Assembly: GCA_964603615.1 (NCBI GenBank)
Contig: CAZRVU010000002.1
Coordinates: 1 to 64,000, forward strand
Length of the DNA stretch: 64,000 nucleotides
Reading direction: 5' to 3'
Source of the DNA: JAAZMI01 sp964603615
GTDB lineage: Bacteria > Bacillota > Dethiobacteria > DTU022 > UBA8154
Shown here: piece by piece, positions 44,944 through 52,452 of the stretch
How the letters are laid out: each line of letters begins with the position of its first letter
How positions within the stretch are numbered: position 1 is the first letter of the stretch
Made by a program: the position numbers and the translations under genes
The notes under the pieces: model-generated
Seen by the model: the letters and a program-made list of their open reading frames with translations, nothing else
Databases searched by the model: none
Told to the model about the DNA's origin: nothing

Positions 44944-46374
44944 TTACAGTTGCTCCAACGTAGAGCAATGCAGGTAAATTACTTCGGTTTCCGCAAAATT
45001 TACCTCCCAGGCCGGTATAGCCCGCTCCTCACTCCCTGCAGGCAGGTAATAAACCGGCCTTAGAGATAACAAGGTGGCTTTTCCTCCCTGCAAGCGTTCC
45101 TGCTGCAAGATTAAGGCTCGTTCAAGAGCTTGTTCAAAAGGGCAAAAAGGTTGGCCTGCACCAACCTCCGTTCCCCCTAACCAGAAATTCCTACGTAAAA
45201 AAGATACCCCTTGCCCCTCGAGAAGCATTTCGCAACCAGCATTCTCCCCTTCCAAAACAAGACCATTGACTATCCGGCGCCAGATCAACCTGCAACCGCC
45301 TTTTACCTCCCGGGCATCACACAAATAAGTATCCGGCAAAATGCCGCCGTAAAGACTTTGGCTTTCGGCACCCTTTTGTAAAAACAGAGCATAAGAAGGA
45401 TGCTGCCGGAAAGTGTTTTCTGGCCGGGGAGCTGTAAACTCTACCAGACCGGAAGCATAGATGCGCAAACCCTTTTCACCATTAGTAAAGTAAACCGCTC
45501 CATCCTTTTCTTCAATGCGCCGCGCCAGGGATAAGTCCAGGAAAAAAGACTTTATCAACTCGTCCCGCGGTATCTTTTTCTTTTCTAGAAGAATTTCTGT
45601 TGCGAACAGATCATCTTTCTCCACAAATATATGATGAGGAACGCTGATCTCCCAGTTGCCTGTCAACGGGGAGCCTGTATTATCTGTAAACGTTAAAGTA
45701 TATTCCTGACTGCTTTTGCCCGGAAGCAACCCGCCAGCTTCTTGTGAATCCTTGCTTTCCATGGCAGTATCGGCAACATCAGGCCCGCCTGCAGCACTGA
45801 AAGACAACGTGCGGGGTAAGGGGAAACAAAAATTATTTTTAACCGGTTGTAGTTTATCTGTCACACCTTTTTCTAGATTAGTCAGGCCGAAGGTCTCTTC
45901 TCCCTCCAGCAAAACAGTACAGTTGTCCTTGTCCCACAAAAAAATAATTTCAAGAATTTTTGTTTCCCCTGTCGCCTGCCAATCGCTGATATATTCCAAG
46001 GGAAGCGGTGGCTGAAAGGGGAAAATAAGCTTACAAGCAGCGGTTTCCCGGACTATCTCCAAATCATAGCTATCACTGCGTTTTACTTTTTCCCATTCCG
46101 CCTCCTGCGTTAACACCCGCCAGGCTTGATCCCACAATCGTTGGTACTCTTCATCCCCGCGGCGAAAGAGGTGTACTTCTTCCCCGCTCCAAAAAACTAC
46201 TTCCGCAGGCTGGACAATTTCGGAAACAAGAGGTAAAGGAGTAAAATAAACATATTCATAACGGGGCACCGTTCCTTCTTCCAGGGACGGACGGCCAAAC
46301 CATAAATGGTAGGTCAACAACATACTGGAAAAAATCATAAAAACCAGGCAAGCTGTTTTAAATTTTTCCCACAA
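44944..46374 (-). CDS. yycH: two-component system activity regulator YycH
   Basis: The partner of YycI and WalK. It has one N-terminal membrane helix (about residues 6-24, TACLVFMIFSSMLLTYHLWF) and a large outside domain. Sequence conservation is low, and the call rests on topology, length (about 476 residues) and position between walK and yycI. I prefer TTG at 46374, 7 bases after AGAGGTG; the longest in-frame start is GTG at 46401, before that site. Confidence 0.88.
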   Translation of the reverse strand: MWEKFKTACLVFMIFSSMLLTYHLWFGRPSLEEGTVPRYEYVYFTPLPLVSEIVQPAEVVFWSGEEVHLFRRGDEEYQRLWDQAWRVLTQEAEWEKVKRSDSYDLEIVRETAACKLIFPFQPPLPLEYISDWQATGETKILEIIFLWDKDNCTVLLEGEETFGLTNLEKGVTDKLQPVKNNFCFPLPRTLSFSAAGGPDVADTAMESKDSQEAGGLLPGKSSQEYTLTFTDNTGSPLTGNWEISVPHHIFVEKDDLFATEILLEKKKIPRDELIKSFFLDLSLARRIEEKDGAVYFTNGEKGLRIYASGLVEFTAPRPENTFRQHPSYALFLQKGAESQSLYGGILPDTYLCDAREVKGGCRLIWRRIVNGLVLEGENAGCEMLLEGQGVSFLRRNFWLGGTEVGAGQPFCPFEQALERALILQQERLQGGKATLLSLRPVYYLPAGSEERAIPAWEVNFAETEVIYLHCSTLEQL

Positions 46375-46416
46375 AGAACCACACCTCTTTACACAACACA
46401 CAGCCTGGCTGTGTGC

Positions 46417-48282
46417 TTAGTCTACGACATCCCTAACATCAAGGGCCGGCAAACAAAAAGTAACTTTTGTCCCTGCCCCCAATTCACCTTTTAAGTGAAT
46501 CGTTCCTTCATGTGCCTCGATGATCTGCTTGGCAATAGGCAAACCTAAACCCGTACCGCCAGAATCGCGGGAACGCGTTTTATCGACGCGATAAAAACGT
46601 TCAAAAACCCTCTCTATTTCTTCCGGGGGCACGCCCGCCCCTGTATCGCTGATCGTTACACAGATATAATCTTTTTGGGGAAAGACCTCCACTGTAATCC
46701 TGCCGCCGGCAGGTGTAAAATTAAAGGCGTTGTCTAACAAGTTCAGCACCACCTGGCGCATTTTATCTTTATCTAAATAAACCTGGCGCCTTTCCGGCCA
46801 CAACTGCACTACAAGGGAAATATTCTTTTTTCTGCATACTGGTTCAAACTGTTGCAAAACCTCATCAATGAAAAAGCCAAGATCCGCCTTTTCTTTGCTC
46901 CAGTGTGTTTCCTTATAATCGAGACGGGAAAGAACCAGGAGATCATTTACCAGCTTGACCATACGTTCTGTTTCTTGGGATACTACTGACAAAAAGCGTG
47001 ACCGCACCGCAGGTTCCTCCTGGGCCCCGTCTAACAATGTTTCGGTATAATTTTTGATAGTCGTCAAAGGAGTCCGTAGTTCATGCGAGACATTGGCTAC
47101 AAATTCCTGCTGTAAGCGAGATAACGCCCTCTCTTTGGTCACATCATGCAAAACCACGAGCTTGCCCTGCTGATCCCCGCTTTCCTTGAAAGGAGCAACA
47201 TAAACCTGCAGTATTTTTTCCGGTGTGGCCCGCAGGCGGACTTCTTTAATCGTAGGGCCTTCCCGCTGAAAAAGGGAGGACAACTTTTCTTGTTCGAAAA
47301 ATTTACTGAAAATAATTTCAAAAGAAAGAGCCTGCCCGATCGGCAACCCTGCTGCCAACAATATTTTTTGGGCCGCGGGATTAATATGAACAACTTGCCC
47401 TTCTTGGTTAAAAGCAATAATGCCGTCCGTCATATAGTTTAAAATTGCTTCAACTTTATTTTTTTCTGCGGAGATTTCTTTTAAGGTTTCCTGCAGGCGT
47501 TTAGTTAAAAAATTGAACATCCTGCCCAGTTCCCCAATTTCATCCGTAGAACGAACTTCTATCGACCGGGAAAAATCTCCTTTGGCCAGGGCGGCAGCCC
47601 TTAAAGTAACTTCACAAATTGGCTTTGTAATTGTTCTGGTCAGCAAAAAGCTGATGGCAATGGCAATAAGGATGACAACGGCCCAGCCACTGATCAACAT
47701 CAGCTTAATCTCTTTGAGCATCAGATAGATATGATCTAAAGAACCCCTCATAAAGATTACGCCGACAATATCGGACATATTTTTAACGGGCAACGCTAAA
47801 ATATAATAGCGTGCTCCTGTCTCCGGATCAATCCTAATCGCCTCCACCTTATTCCCGGTAAGGGCTAGCAGGATATCATCCTGAATCACCCGTTCTTTAA
47901 GAAAAGAAAGCGACTTCTGTTCGGGACCTCCTAAGAAACGGCCTTGACGATCCAAAACTATTGTTTCCGTCCCCATTTCGCCTCCCCCAAATTCTGCAGC
48001 AAGACCGGCAATAAGTTCACCCTGATCTTCGTCATCCTCCAGCAGGTAACGGCGGATAAAACTGCCTAGCAGCTCCCCCTGGGCTAGCTGGTTATTGGCA
48101 TAATTTCGCAAATAATAATTCTCTAAAGATTTCACGAGGTAAACGCCGCTTAGCTGCAGGGCAAAAAGAACCAGTAAAGAATACAAGAGGACTATTTTCC
48201 CTTGCATACCCCAACGCATTTTTGCAGTTCTTTCCCGTATTGTTTCGCCCGGAAACGAAACTGAGCCCCCTGCATTCGGCAT
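46417..48282 (-). CDS. walK: cell wall metabolism sensor histidine kinase WalK
   Basis: The essential sensor kinase for cell-wall homeostasis. Of 621 residues: transmembrane 1 about 29-50, an extracellular sensor 51-190, transmembrane 2 about 191-214, HAMP 215-267, PAS about 276-385, phospho-acceptor His400 (NVSHELRTPLTTI), N-box N514-N518, G1 DTGAGV at 546, G2 GGTGLGL at 575. All key residues are intact. The ATG abuts the walR stop (TAAATG) and follows GAGGAGG. Residues 1-26 form an unusually long cytoplasmic lead. Confidence 0.96.
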   Translation of the reverse strand: MPNAGGSVSFPGETIRERTAKMRWGMQGKIVLLYSLLVLFALQLSGVYLVKSLENYYLRNYANNQLAQGELLGSFIRRYLLEDDEDQGELIAGLAAEFGGGEMGTETIVLDRQGRFLGGPEQKSLSFLKERVIQDDILLALTGNKVEAIRIDPETGARYYILALPVKNMSDIVGVIFMRGSLDHIYLMLKEIKLMLISGWAVVILIAIAISFLLTRTITKPICEVTLRAAALAKGDFSRSIEVRSTDEIGELGRMFNFLTKRLQETLKEISAEKNKVEAILNYMTDGIIAFNQEGQVVHINPAAQKILLAAGLPIGQALSFEIIFSKFFEQEKLSSLFQREGPTIKEVRLRATPEKILQVYVAPFKESGDQQGKLVVLHDVTKERALSRLQQEFVANVSHELRTPLTTIKNYTETLLDGAQEEPAVRSRFLSVVSQETERMVKLVNDLLVLSRLDYKETHWSKEKADLGFFIDEVLQQFEPVCRKKNISLVVQLWPERRQVYLDKDKMRQVVLNLLDNAFNFTPAGGRITVEVFPQKDYICVTISDTGAGVPPEEIERVFERFYRVDKTRSRDSGGTGLGLPIAKQIIEAHEGTIHLKGELGAGTKVTFCLPALDVRDVVD

Positions 48283-48969
48283 TTACTGTGGCCTCCTCAA
48301 AAAATAACCTGCACCCCGCCTGGTGCAAAGATAGGAGGGATTGCCCGGATCATCCTCGATCTTTTCCCTCAAGCGCCTCACTGTCACATCGACAGTGCGT
48401 ACATCACCGACATAATCATAGCCCCAAACTTCCTCCAAAAGTTTTTCACGGCTAAAAACATAACCCGTATGTTTCAACAAAAAGGAAAGCAGCGTGAATT
48501 CCCGATAGGTCAGCTCCACCTGCCTATCTCCTTTTTTCAGTTCCATTTTACCTAGATTTAAGGTTAAAGACCCGCAGGTTAGCTGTTCCGGATCCTTTTC
48601 CTGCATTTTTGTACGGCGCAGAGCCGCCTTAATCCTGGCCAGTAGCTCGCGAATACTAAAGGGTTTGGTCACATAATCATCCGCCCCCAGTTCCAAACCA
48701 AGCACTTTATCGATCTCCGTTTCTCGCGCCGTAAGCATAATAATCGGTATATCGAGCTTTTGACGTATCTGGCGGCATACACTAAACCCGTCCAGGCGGG
48801 GGAGCATAATATCCAATAAAATAATATCCGGCTTTTCTGCAAAAGCAAGCTTTATAGCTTCCTCCCCGTCATAGGCAACTAATACTTCAAAGCCATCTTT
48901 TTCTAAATTATATTTTAAGATCTCGGCAATAGGCTTTTCGTCATCAACCACCAGAATCTTATCCTTCAT
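48283..48969 (-). CDS. walR: response regulator WalR
   Basis: An OmpR-family response regulator paired with WalK. The receiver domain (1-120) has phospho-Asp53 in ILLDIMLPRLDG, with Asp9, Asp10 and Lys102; the C-terminal winged helix (130-228) has DVRTVDVTVRRLREKIE. The ATG at 48969 follows a very strong G-run (GAGGGGGGG). It is the first gene of walR-walK-yycH-yycI-murA. A perfect WalR-type direct repeat lies about 320 bases upstream, suggesting autoregulation. Confidence 0.97.
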   Translation of the reverse strand: MKDKILVVDDEKPIAEILKYNLEKDGFEVLVAYDGEEAIKLAFAEKPDIILLDIMLPRLDGFSVCRQIRQKLDIPIIMLTARETEIDKVLGLELGADDYVTKPFSIRELLARIKAALRRTKMQEKDPEQLTCGSLTLNLGKMELKKGDRQVELTYREFTLLSFLLKHTGYVFSREKLLEEVWGYDYVGDVRTVDVTVRRLREKIEDDPGNPSYLCTRRGAGYFLRRPQ

Positions 48970-49138
48970 TTTCTGCCCCCCCTCATAAACAGACGCAAAA
49001 CCTTTCTTCTATCTTTTCTTTTGGCTCAAATTACTCCTGTAATAATAAAGATACACCATTAAAGCTTTAATCAATATTTCCGTACCGGTGCGTAAAATTC
49101 CTTCCCTCTTCCCGTTGACAGCATTGATCCTTTTCACC

Positions 49139-49179
49139 AAAAACAAAAATTAGCCCGGTCAATTGTGGAAAACCGGGGC
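49139..49179 (-). terminator. terminator-like hairpin upstream of walR
   Basis: Stem CCCGGT/ACCGGG (49154-49159 with 49172-49177), followed on the minus strand by a T-rich tail (TAATTTTTGTTTTT). It is the second of two tandem terminator-like structures between the M23 gene and walR. Between it and the walR start (48970-49138) no perfect promoter was seen. Confidence 0.5.
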
Positions 49180-49200
49180 AAAGCCGTAATATTTTTGAAG

Positions 49201-49229
49201 AAAAAAAAACGTGACGGCAAAGTCACGTT
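49201..49229 (-). terminator. intrinsic terminator between the M23 gene and walR
   Basis: Perfect 8-bp stem AACGTGAC / GTCACGTT (49208-49215 with 49222-49229), followed on the minus strand by a run of nine U. It may end the M23 gene transcript or a short RNA starting near 49265. Confidence 0.85.
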
Positions 49230-49271
49230 ATAAAATGAAACAATATGTTAAGAGGGGGTCAACTCACTCTT

Positions 49272-49304
49272 ATTCTACAGGCTTAATGTTACAGAAAGGT
49301 TACA
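49272..49304 (-). promoter_or_regulatory. WalR-type box with downstream -10 element
   Basis: On the minus strand, TGTAAC-N5-TGTAAC (49304 to 49288) is a perfect fit to the known WalR consensus TGTWAH-N5-TGTWAH. A third TGTAAC lies 22 bases away (49326-49321), in phase with the 11-base pitch. A -10-like TAGAAT (49277-49272) follows the last half-site by 10 bases, the spacing of activator-dependent promoters of OmpR-type regulators. Binding itself is inferred. Confidence 0.55.
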
Positions 49305-49432
49305 AGAAGCTTATTTTCTAGTTACAATTAGCTAGAACAGGGAAAAGATTCGAAACCACTAAAAAACTCCAGCCAGGCATCTGGCCTGGCGAAACAAATT
49401 TTGGAAATCCCGGGGTTCAAATGTTAAAGGAA

Positions 49433-49457
49433 GATCCTTCGCTGCGCTTAGGATGAC
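49433..49457. repeat. short dispersed-repeat-like motif
   Basis: GATCCTTCGCTGCGCTTAGG followed by ATGAC resembles a short sequence I have seen in intergenic regions of unrelated genomes. Only one copy is in this window. A 7-bp hairpin GCCAGGC/GCCTGGC lies just left of it (49372-49390). No gene is supported between 48970 and 49499. Confidence 0.3.
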
Positions 49458-49499
49458 AAAAATATTATATACCTGCAGCTACGGACAGCTCCTTGCTTT

Positions 49500-50912
49500 T
49501 TAGGGGCTAAAATAATTTAAGGGATTGATAGAAGATCCATAGATGCCGCCGCTGCGAATTTCAAAATGAAGATGTGAACCCGTGCTCTGACCTGTCGAGC
49601 CAACGGCCGCAATCGTCTGCCCTTTATTGACTGCCTGTCCTGTCTCCACCATGTTCTTAGAATTATGGGCATAACGAGTATAAAAGTGGCCATGATTGAT
49701 CACCACGCTCAACCCATAACCCCCGTCCCAACCCTGAAAAACCACGACTCCACTATCGGCTGCCACCACAGAAGTTCCCTGAGGTGCAGCAATATCCACC
49801 CCCGCATGGAACCCCCCGCTGCGCCAACCATAGCCAGAAGAAATACGTCCTCCCCCTTTAACAGGCCAGATAAAACTACCAGTTCCCCTGGACGGTATAT
49901 TGGCAATACCGGCTGCGATAACCCGCGCTTCCGGCTCTTTTACAACGTTTTCCTTTATTGCTTCTCGCTTAACCTCCAGGCCATTTTCCCTTGTAATCTG
50001 GTAAACAACCTCTTTTTTTCCCAGCACCCCATTTTTGATCACTTTTGACTGCGTCCTCCATAGGTTGCTGTCATATTGATATTCGGTTTCAAAGGGTATA
50101 CCCTCTTCCGTCACTAGCCGCTCCACTGTTTTAACATTCACCAGCGGTTCGGCCACAATAAGATTGATTTCGTCACCCTCCCTGATCAGATCACCGTTTA
50201 ACTGGGGGTTTGCCTCCTGCAAGTTTTCCACGGAAAGCTGGTTGTCCCTGGCTATTTTCCAAAGGGAATCCCCGCGGGAAACCAAATAAATTTCCCGGCG
50301 GTCCGTTCCTCTTAAAAGAGTAGAGGCCAGGGACTCTACTTCGCAAAGCTCCTCCGGGTAGACACAACAGTTCCGGGAAGAAATAGTTTCGCCTATCTGT
50401 ATCTCTTCTAGAACAACGTTATCCTGGGAAGGAGTATAAGCTCCTTTGACCATCTCAACCACACAATCTACTTCAACTTCGTTGGCCACCGGGTAAATAT
50501 CGCGTCCATCCACCGTCACCATCATTGCTTCAACTTTATAGCTCAACATCCGGCGCAACTTGGAGTAAATTTTTTGCTGATCGGCCTCTGCCGCCGGACG
50601 GAATACTTTCTCCAGAGCAACCTTTTCGACAGCCTTCACCGGCAAACCATAGTGGGCCTCCGCCTCACCTTGTAGGGATTCCATAAGCGCATAGAAGTCA
50701 TCCTCTGTATTAATCAGACCTATCTCCAAACCATCAACGTAAGCCACATAAAAATAACCGGTACAAAGGTTATAGATACTTAACACGGCCCCAAGTGTGA
50801 CTGCGCTGAAGATCACGAACAATAGCCTGGCATGTTTTTTTAACCAAACGCGATCAATACAGCCCCTTAATAACGCCATCAAGCGTGCCTTCTCCTTCAG
50901 AAAATTCAACAT
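49500..50912 (-). CDS. G5/LysM-containing M23 metallopeptidase
   Basis: A cell-wall hydrolase anchored by an N-terminal helix (residues 30-52). The order is: anchor, an N-terminal region of about 150 residues, LysM (about 205-250, YLVSRGDSLWKIARDNQ), a G5 domain (about 255-335, IPFETEYQYDSNLWRTQSKV), then M23 (about 340-470) with HAGVDIA and the GSHLHFEI zinc motif. It is not coupled to other genes: 205 bases after dnaB, with a terminator before walR. A role in wall remodelling under WalR control is plausible from location. Confidence 0.9.
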   Translation of the reverse strand: MLNFLKEKARLMALLRGCIDRVWLKKHARLLFVIFSAVTLGAVLSIYNLCTGYFYVAYVDGLEIGLINTEDDFYALMESLQGEAEAHYGLPVKAVEKVALEKVFRPAAEADQQKIYSKLRRMLSYKVEAMMVTVDGRDIYPVANEVEVDCVVEMVKGAYTPSQDNVVLEEIQIGETISSRNCCVYPEELCEVESLASTLLRGTDRREIYLVSRGDSLWKIARDNQLSVENLQEANPQLNGDLIREGDEINLIVAEPLVNVKTVERLVTEEGIPFETEYQYDSNLWRTQSKVIKNGVLGKKEVVYQITRENGLEVKREAIKENVVKEPEARVIAAGIANIPSRGTGSFIWPVKGGGRISSGYGWRSGGFHAGVDIAAPQGTSVVAADSGVVVFQGWDGGYGLSVVINHGHFYTRYAHNSKNMVETGQAVNKGQTIAAVGSTGQSTGSHLHFEIRSGGIYGSSINPLNYFSP

Positions 50913-51117
50913 GCACCCCCCAAACAGGCCCTTATTACCTAAAAATTAGATAGGTTTTGCAGCATATTGGCCGAACCGGCCTTTATATAATATGTTCAAC
51001 AATTGTTAAGTTTGTTAAGAGACCTTAATATTAATTATTATTTCGACCCTGAAAGAGAAAATCCTGCTATTTTTTACTGTCATAAAAAATATTTTTACTT
51101 TTCAGTATATGCATCGC

Positions 51118-52452
51118 TTACGCTTCCTGGTAAGAAAGGCTGACAAATTTATTATAACGATCCATAAAATAAAGCTCCACTTTTCCTGTTGGTCCATTTC
51201 TTTGTTTAGAAATGAGGATCTCCGTTACATGTTTTTTTTCTGTCTCCGGATTATAATAATCTTCCCGGTAGATAAAGATCACCATATCCGCGTTAGCCTC
51301 AATCCCACCAGAATCCAGGAGATCGCTTAAAATGGGCCGCTTGTCCTGGCGCTGTTCAACAGCCCGGCTTAATTGTGAAAGCGCAATTACCGGACAATTT
51401 AACTCTTTAGCCAAAGCTTTTAGTGAACGTGAGATACCCGATATCTCCTGTTGCCTGTTTTCTGCCCGTTCGCTCCCGCGCATGAGCTGTAGGTAATCAA
51501 CAAAAATGGCACTTAGGCCTTTTTCCAACTTCAGACGGCGGGCTTTTGCCCGCATCTCCATCACCGATATAGCCGGTGTGTCGTCAATATATAAGGGAAG
51601 CTCCGAAAGCGGGCCCACCGCTTGTGTGAGGCGTGGCCAATCTTCTGAAGATAAAAAACCCCGGCGTAATCTTTGTGCATCTATCTCCGCCATAGCACAA
51701 AGCAACCTTTGCGCTAGCTGTTCGCTGGACATCTCCAAACTGAAAAAAGCAACCGGTTGTGTTTCGGCCTCAGCCATCTGCCGGGCAATATTGGCTGCAA
51801 GTGTGGTCTTACCCATGCTCGGCCGGGCCGCAATGATAATCAAATCGGATTCCTGTAAACCGGCGGTAATATTATCCAGATCGGGAAAACCTGTAGACAA
51901 CCCGGTCAGGCCGCTTTTCCTTTCATAAAGCCTCTCCAATTTTTCAAAAGTTTGTTCCAGGGCATCACGCAAGGGCACAAAACTGCGCGAGTCTTTTTTC
52001 CGGGCAATATCAAAAATCAACTGTTCCGCGTCATCCAAAAATTCTTCGATGTTATCCACATAACCATAAGATTTTTCAATAATCTCTGTAGAAGAGCGGA
52101 TCAAAGCTCGCAGCAAAGCTTTTTCCTTGACAATCCCGGCATAATAACGGGCATGGGCAGCAGTAGGGGTCATATTGGCCAAAGTAGCTAAATAGGCAGC
52201 GCCACCCAACTTATCTAGCAAACCTTTATTTTCAAGTTCCTCGCAGACCGTAACCAGATCGACTGCTTCCCCTTTGTTAAAAAGATCCATCAAAGTTTGA
52301 CAAATATGTTGGTGCGTCTCCCGGTAAAAATCCCGTGGAATCAGTATTTCGGCAACTTCAATGAGTGCTTCCTTGTCAAGCAACATCGCGCCCAAAACAG
52401 ATTGTTCCGCCTCCATGTTTTGTGGCGGGAGGCGTTGTGCAAGTTCTTTCAT
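51118..52452 (-). CDS. dnaB: replicative DNA helicase DnaB (DnaC of Bacillus)
   Basis: The hexameric helicase of the replication fork. The N-terminal domain (MKELAQRLPPQNMEAEQSVLG) interacts with primase; the RecA-like ATPase has Walker A ARPSMGKTTLA, Walker B SAIFVDYLQLM and the family motif ALSQLSRAVEQR. The 444 residues have no intein. The ATG overlaps the lonC stop by 4 bases (ATGA), so translation is probably coupled, and the gene belongs to the rplI-lonC-dnaB run. Confidence 0.97.
   Translation of the reverse strand: MKELAQRLPPQNMEAEQSVLGAMLLDKEALIEVAEILIPRDFYRETHQHICQTLMDLFNKGEAVDLVTVCEELENKGLLDKLGGAAYLATLANMTPTAAHARYYAGIVKEKALLRALIRSSTEIIEKSYGYVDNIEEFLDDAEQLIFDIARKKDSRSFVPLRDALEQTFEKLERLYERKSGLTGLSTGFPDLDNITAGLQESDLIIIAARPSMGKTTLAANIARQMAEAETQPVAFFSLEMSSEQLAQRLLCAMAEIDAQRLRRGFLSSEDWPRLTQAVGPLSELPLYIDDTPAISVMEMRAKARRLKLEKGLSAIFVDYLQLMRGSERAENRQQEISGISRSLKALAKELNCPVIALSQLSRAVEQRQDKRPILSDLLDSGGIEANADMVIFIYREDYYNPETEKKHVTEILISKQRNGPTGKVELYFMDRYNKFVSLSYQEA

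Noticed and set aside
50999..51020. Two TTGTTAAG repeats upstream of the G5/LysM/M23 gene as a PhoP/WalR box
   Set aside because: The spacing is 9 bases rather than the 11 needed for such regulators, so no operator was called.
52052..52060. DnaA-box-like TTATCCACA in dnaB (and another at 55416-55424 in rpsR)
   Set aside because: Single perfect 9-mers inside coding genes, far apart, with no AT-rich unwinding region or cluster; two such matches in 64 kb are not evidence of an origin.
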